Shown in pieces: positions 59,641 through 64,000 of a stretch of DNA of 64,000 nt (within the stretch, counting starts at the first letter, position 1; each line of letters starts with the position of its first letter). The notes under the pieces are model-generated. The model had not been told where the DNA came from and made no database searches. It saw only the letters and a list, made by a program, of their open reading frames with translations. This DNA is from Thamnaconus septentrionalis (taxonomy: Eukaryota; Chordata; Actinopteri; Tetraodontiformes; Monacanthidae): assembly GCA_009823395.1 (NCBI GenBank), contig CM020510.1, positions 5,854,773 to 5,918,772 of the forward strand, in the 5' to 3' direction. Both the position numbers and the translations under genes were made by a program.

Positions 59641-59642
<2 letters not shown>

Positions 59643-59891
59643 CGCAACAGAGTATCAGCCATTTGTCTCTGTCTCCTTCACATTTCTCTCTCTCCTCCCT
59701 CTATCCTTCTCTCTCCTTCTCTTTCTTTCTTTCTCTCTCTCTCTCTCTCCCTCTCTCACTCTTCCGGTGAGCTCAACGAGACGCGGGTGATGTGTGCCGC
59801 ATCACCGCCCCCGCACGGCTTGTTACCACAGCAACGCGGGAGACGGAGAGCTGGGAAATTATAGAGAGACGAAGATAGAGTGAGATAAAGT

Positions 59892-59899
<8 letters not shown>

Positions 59900-59956
<57 letters not shown>
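59900..59956. repeat. (GA)n microsatellite in grm5 intron
   Basis: About 28 GA units, followed 50 bases later by a (TC)n tract at about 60008-60059. The two are complementary and could pair in the transcript. Confidence 0.94.
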
Positions 59957-59959
<3 letters not shown>

Positions 59960-60007
59960 TCAAGATGTTTAAGTTTTTTGCGGCACTCACATCTGTGAGT
60001 TCCGACT

Positions 60008-60025
60008 CTCTCTCTCTCTCTCTCC

Positions 60026-60056
<31 letters not shown>

Positions 60057-60059
60057 TCT
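60008..60059. repeat. (TC)n imperfect microsatellite in grm5 intron
   Basis: CT repeat with a few CCC and TGT interruptions, complementary to the GA tract just upstream. Confidence 0.88.
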
Positions 60060-60238
60060 GTCTTCTCTCAGTTACTTTGGGCTTGTTTGGGTTGCGCTTT
60101 CAGCGCTGGAACACGGTGACACTGACAAACGCGGCTGTGTGTGTGTGTGTGTGTGTGTGTGTCACCGCTGTCCCCTGACTCAATCAGGCAAAAAATAACA
60201 CAAAACACAACATCTCACTGCTCTTGAGTGTGTTGATG

Positions 60239-60240
<2 letters not shown>

Positions 60241-60296
<56 letters not shown>
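60241..60296. repeat. (AC)n microsatellite in grm5 intron
   Basis: 28 perfect AC units, with a (GT)n tract about 80 bases upstream (60137-60162). Confidence 0.96.
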
Positions 60297-60297
<1 letters not shown>

Positions 60298-62901
60298 AGT
60301 ATGCATGAGCGTGAGCGGAGAGAAACACAAACAGCAACAAGCAACAACGAGCGCTTTTATTTTGTGAAAAACTGTAGATTCTTTCCTCAAATTAAGTCTC
60401 GGATGAGATGCGGTGGAAAGTCTTCAAGGCTTTTGAAGGAACTTCTCTGACCAAAGTTTTGAAGAGATACGTTCACCTTCCTCTCCTTTTCCTTTGTGCT
60501 GTTGCCCTCAGGCGGCACCGCAGCCAATCAGCTGCCTCCATCCAATCCTCTGATCTCTCTACATCCTCGTCTCTCACACCAACTGACTTCACTTCCTCTT
60601 TCACTCCATCCATCAATCCTCCTCTCTGCTCCTCCTGCCTGCCACTTCCACCCTCAGCATCCTTCTGCCCAGATCTTCGCTGTTTCCGCGCTCTGGCGTC
60701 ATCTGCACAACATGCGCTGTTATTTTTAAAAAAAAAGTATATAAAACATCCTCTCAACCGCCTGTAATAACATGACCTCAGCAAAAAAAAAAAAAACCCA
60801 ACAACTCTGCAGCAAAATTTGCTGCCTTATTAGTTGCATATATGCAGTGTTGTTTTCAGAGAATCTTTGAAAAAACAAACCAGGGGGGATTATTCCAGCC
60901 GCTGGCGCAAACACACGGCTCTCCTCCAGCCTTCCGATAAACACCCTGAAAAAAGTAGCCGCTGTTAGAAAACTCACAAAGAATAAAGTAAAAAGCACCG
61001 CTGGACTTGTGCAGTGTGTGTGTGTGCACGTGTGTGTGTGTGTGTGACCGCATATCAAGACTCTTATTAGCTTTCTGGTGTTGATGAGTGAAAAGAATAA
61101 ACATGAACTCTGGGGACGGAGTGATGAGAGAGCAGCTGTCACAGTAAAAACTACCCAGAGACCAAAGGAGGCCCACAGCGCTAATTAGTGACTTTCTGTC
61201 TTCCGTCCTGCTTTTATTTTCTTAAAAAAAACAAACATTATTGTTCATGAGGCACCATTTTTTCCACCCATTTAGAGATTGCATTATTTCTGCCTGACAG
61301 GCTCGGATGATTATTTTTATTTTTGAAAGAAAAACTTGATCATAAACCAAACAGCATATTTTAGCTCGAAGTTTACAGCCATCCACAAAAAAAAAAATAA
61401 TAATAATTTGGTTTTAGCTTCCTGTTAACACTAGTTTACTATTGGGGCCACAAAAAGAGAAAAAAAATATTAAGACAGAATAATTTTTTCAAGTTTCAAT
61501 TTTGAGATTATAGTCAAAATTTTGTGACTGAAGCCAAAATTACGAAAATAAAATTGAAAGAATAAAGTCAAACTTTTGTGATCAAATTGGAAATTTCAAG
61601 AATAAAGTCTCCTTCCTGTGATATTGTTTTTCTTCTTGGGGCCCAAATCTTCTTTCATAGTTGGACAAAAATAAGATGGTCACAGTTGACAAAGCCAAAC
61701 TGTCAACTGGCACAGGTTCCATGTCCCTCTGTGATGTCACAAATAGTTGATTTGCCGAGCGTTGTGTTTAAGGATGCACTTTCTGAAAAGGTGAGCAAGC
61801 GAAATAAGTGAAAGCGGGATGAGTTTAATTTCTGCTGCGTCCACTCACAAGACACAAACTCATTTCTCTAGTTTATTTTTCCTCTCTTCTTGTTATTCAT
61901 AACAGGAATACACTCAATTTTTGTAGTTACATGATGGAAAAGTAATAATGCAGTTATAAAGACTAGATCGTACCTAATCGTAAACTATTTATTTATTTTT
62001 TCTAAACCGCGGCCGACATCAGAAGGTGGGCTGCACCCAGGACCAGCCGCCAGTTTCTGGAATGTGCACAGATTAGTGAAAATATCTTGCTGGCAGGAAA
62101 CTCACGTCAGAATTATTTTGAGTTAAGCTGCGAAGAGAAAATCTGCAGCGACCAAACCACAAATACTGTGTCTGCAGCATCAAAGCTTCACTCGTCATCG
62201 GCGGGATCAGACGTCGCTCCGCCGTGTTTGTCCTTCACTCTGACCCCAACCGTTCATGTATATGCAAATTGTTTGCTGTTGCATATTTAATCCACATAGG
62301 AATGCTTGCTCGCTAATGCTGTTATGCCAAAGCTATTAGTCTTAATGAGTGACTGTGTTGCCGCCTCTCATTTTCAGACATGCTGCCGTATTTCCAATGG
62401 CAGCCGACACGTTAGTGGAAATGGAGTGTGTGTTGTTTTTTTTTTAATTTAAACGCACAAAGCCCAGAAAATGAAAGGGTGGAAGAGCGGAGAAGTGGCT
62501 GAGATGCGCGAGTGTCATTAAAGTCAAGAATAACAGGCAGCTAATTTGCTGCGGATCTATACACTCTCTCACTCTCTCTGCCTCACTCTCTCGCTCTCTC
62601 TGTCGCACACACACACACACGTGCGCTTGCACACGATTGAGTGGGCGATAAGCTGGATGTCTCGTTACTAGGCATTAGCTGCACCTCTCACTGCTAATCC
62701 CTGCTGTCAAAAGACAGGCTGTTGGTAGAGTGTGTATGCGTGTGTGTGTGTGTGTGTGTGTCTGTCTGTCTGTGTGTGTGCGTACAGCCCAACCAATATC
62801 GTTTTTGCCATGACATAAAACAGGAAATAGCCCCAACTGCTGCACTGGCGGCTCGTCATTTGGTTTAACAGCACCGTCTGCCCATGGATATGGAAGTGGT
62901 C

Positions 62902-62907
<6 letters not shown>

Positions 62908-62957
<50 letters not shown>

Positions 62958-62971
62958 GTGTGTGTGTGTGT
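62908..62971. repeat. (GT)n microsatellite in grm5 intron
   Basis: About 31 GT units with one CA interruption. Confidence 0.94.
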
Positions 62972-64000
62972 CACAAATTCAAACGTGTCAGTCGTAGTGG
63001 GGGGGCGAGGTGTCTCGGCCACCACGTCTCAGTTGGTCATGACGCCACCACGTCATTGGTCAGACGGGCGAGGGAGGTATTATGACATAAGTGTGTATCG
63101 CTGCCATGTCAATCTGGTCACTCGTGCTTTTTATGGAAGCTGCAGCTGCTGATGAGAGTAGCAGGATCATTTCTGATGACCAAAGATTAGTCTGCTGCTC
63201 AGATTTAACCGGATCCCGATTAAAAACTTGCTGGACAGCGTTCTGGTGGAGATGTTTAATGGAATAAATAAATATATCAATAAATAAATAAATAAAATAA
63301 ATAAGAAAATAAGAAAATTGTAATCATCCAACTTCGGTCAATGAAAACAAACTGGAAGTCTATGGTGCATCACATTTTTCTTAGATTTCCGTGTCAGAAA
63401 AAATATGTTGACCATCAAGGTTGTTGTTACTGCTGCTCGCTAAAACTCTGACGACAACGGAGCTCTGGGAAAAGAAACATCACATTTGTTGTATTCTCTA
63501 TTGAAAGCTGGTTGCCGTGTTGGGTTCCAGTCTCAAAATAGAGACGGTTTATCGAATGTAAGAGCAGAAATGTCCACTTCAGCTGCGCTCTCCCATCGTA
63601 TCGTCGACTGGGAACTGATGAAATGTGCGTTAAATCCTTTGTCAGTAAGAATGAAGTTACACTGAACTCATGCTAAGTCGCAGACGTTGGTCTAAAAGGT
63701 CTTAAGGGCTGATTTGATGCAGCCTAAAACTACAAGAGTCGCCCACTCACTGCAGATTGACAACCTCAGTCCTCGATTGTGTGTTTCAAAACGTTCATGT
63801 CTTTGCCAGACAGTGTCGGCAGCACTGACTCACCGGAAAGTTCTCCTACCAGGACTGGGAGCGGCGTCGCAAACGTCACGGTAATAACTCGGCTTGGGAA
63901 CAGTGGAGCGGTTTAAGAGGGCGGCCGGAAACCAGGTTGAGGGTGCCAGGGGTCCAAAGGCTGAGGCAGGGGTGATAAAGACGAGGCAGGAGCAGGGCAG

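Noticed and set aside
63850..64000. Possible transposon remnant at the window end (GAGGCAGG-rich)
   Set aside because: Only composition suggests it. No ends or coding remnant can be seen before the window stops.

Overview
This window is vertebrate nuclear DNA, almost certainly from a ray-finned (teleost) fish. Four multi-exon genes with GT-AG introns were assembled by joining exons in phase and comparing them with the known mammalian proteins. The introns are short to moderate, CA/GT microsatellites are very dense, and tRNA-derived SINE, LINE and MITE-like debris of fish type is scattered through introns. There are no operons, CRISPR arrays, or bacterial or phage features.

Layout: (1) 566-7724, minus strand: a complete NAALAD2-type glutamate carboxypeptidase gene, 20 coding exons, about 741 aa. 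(2) 7725-10353: a 2.6-kb head-to-head intergenic region ending in the GC-rich nox4 promoter. (3) 10354-23147, plus strand: complete NADPH oxidase 4 (nox4), 18 coding exons, 558 aa. A tRNA-Asp(GTC) gene and a 3' LINE fragment lie in its introns. (4) 23148-25351: convergent intergenic region. (5) 25352-28306, minus strand: complete tyrosinase (tyr), 5 exons, 551 aa. (6) 28307-36300: non-coding, repeat-rich region. (7) From about 36.3 kb to the window end, plus strand: the 5' part of metabotropic glutamate receptor 5 (grm5). It has a GC-rich non-coding first exon, a second exon with leader plus signal peptide, and five coding exons for the ligand-binding domain up to 49414. From 49415 to 64000 is intron, and the rest of the gene lies beyond the window.

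The order naalad2 - nox4 - tyr - grm5, with alternating orientations (-,+,-,+), mirrors the known human 11q14 order GRM5 - TYR - NOX4 - (FOLH1B) - NAALAD2, so this is an ancient conserved block. The genes do not form one pathway. NAALAD2 hydrolyses the neuropeptide NAAG to release glutamate, mGlu5 senses glutamate, NOX4 makes hydrogen peroxide, and tyrosinase starts melanin synthesis.

I did not find a previously undescribed system. The items most worth a second look are local. Dinucleotide repeats have invaded splice sites, including a naalad2 exon with TG where AG is expected and a nox4 donor inside a (GT)n tract. Others are a shortened NOX4 E-loop that keeps its key cysteines, a tRNA-Asp with a non-standard discriminator base, several uORFs in the inferred grm5 leader, a MITE filling about 70% of a 300-bp grm5 intron, a glycine-rich insertion in the mGlu5 ligand-binding domain, and a perfect 16-bp hairpin upstream of grm5.
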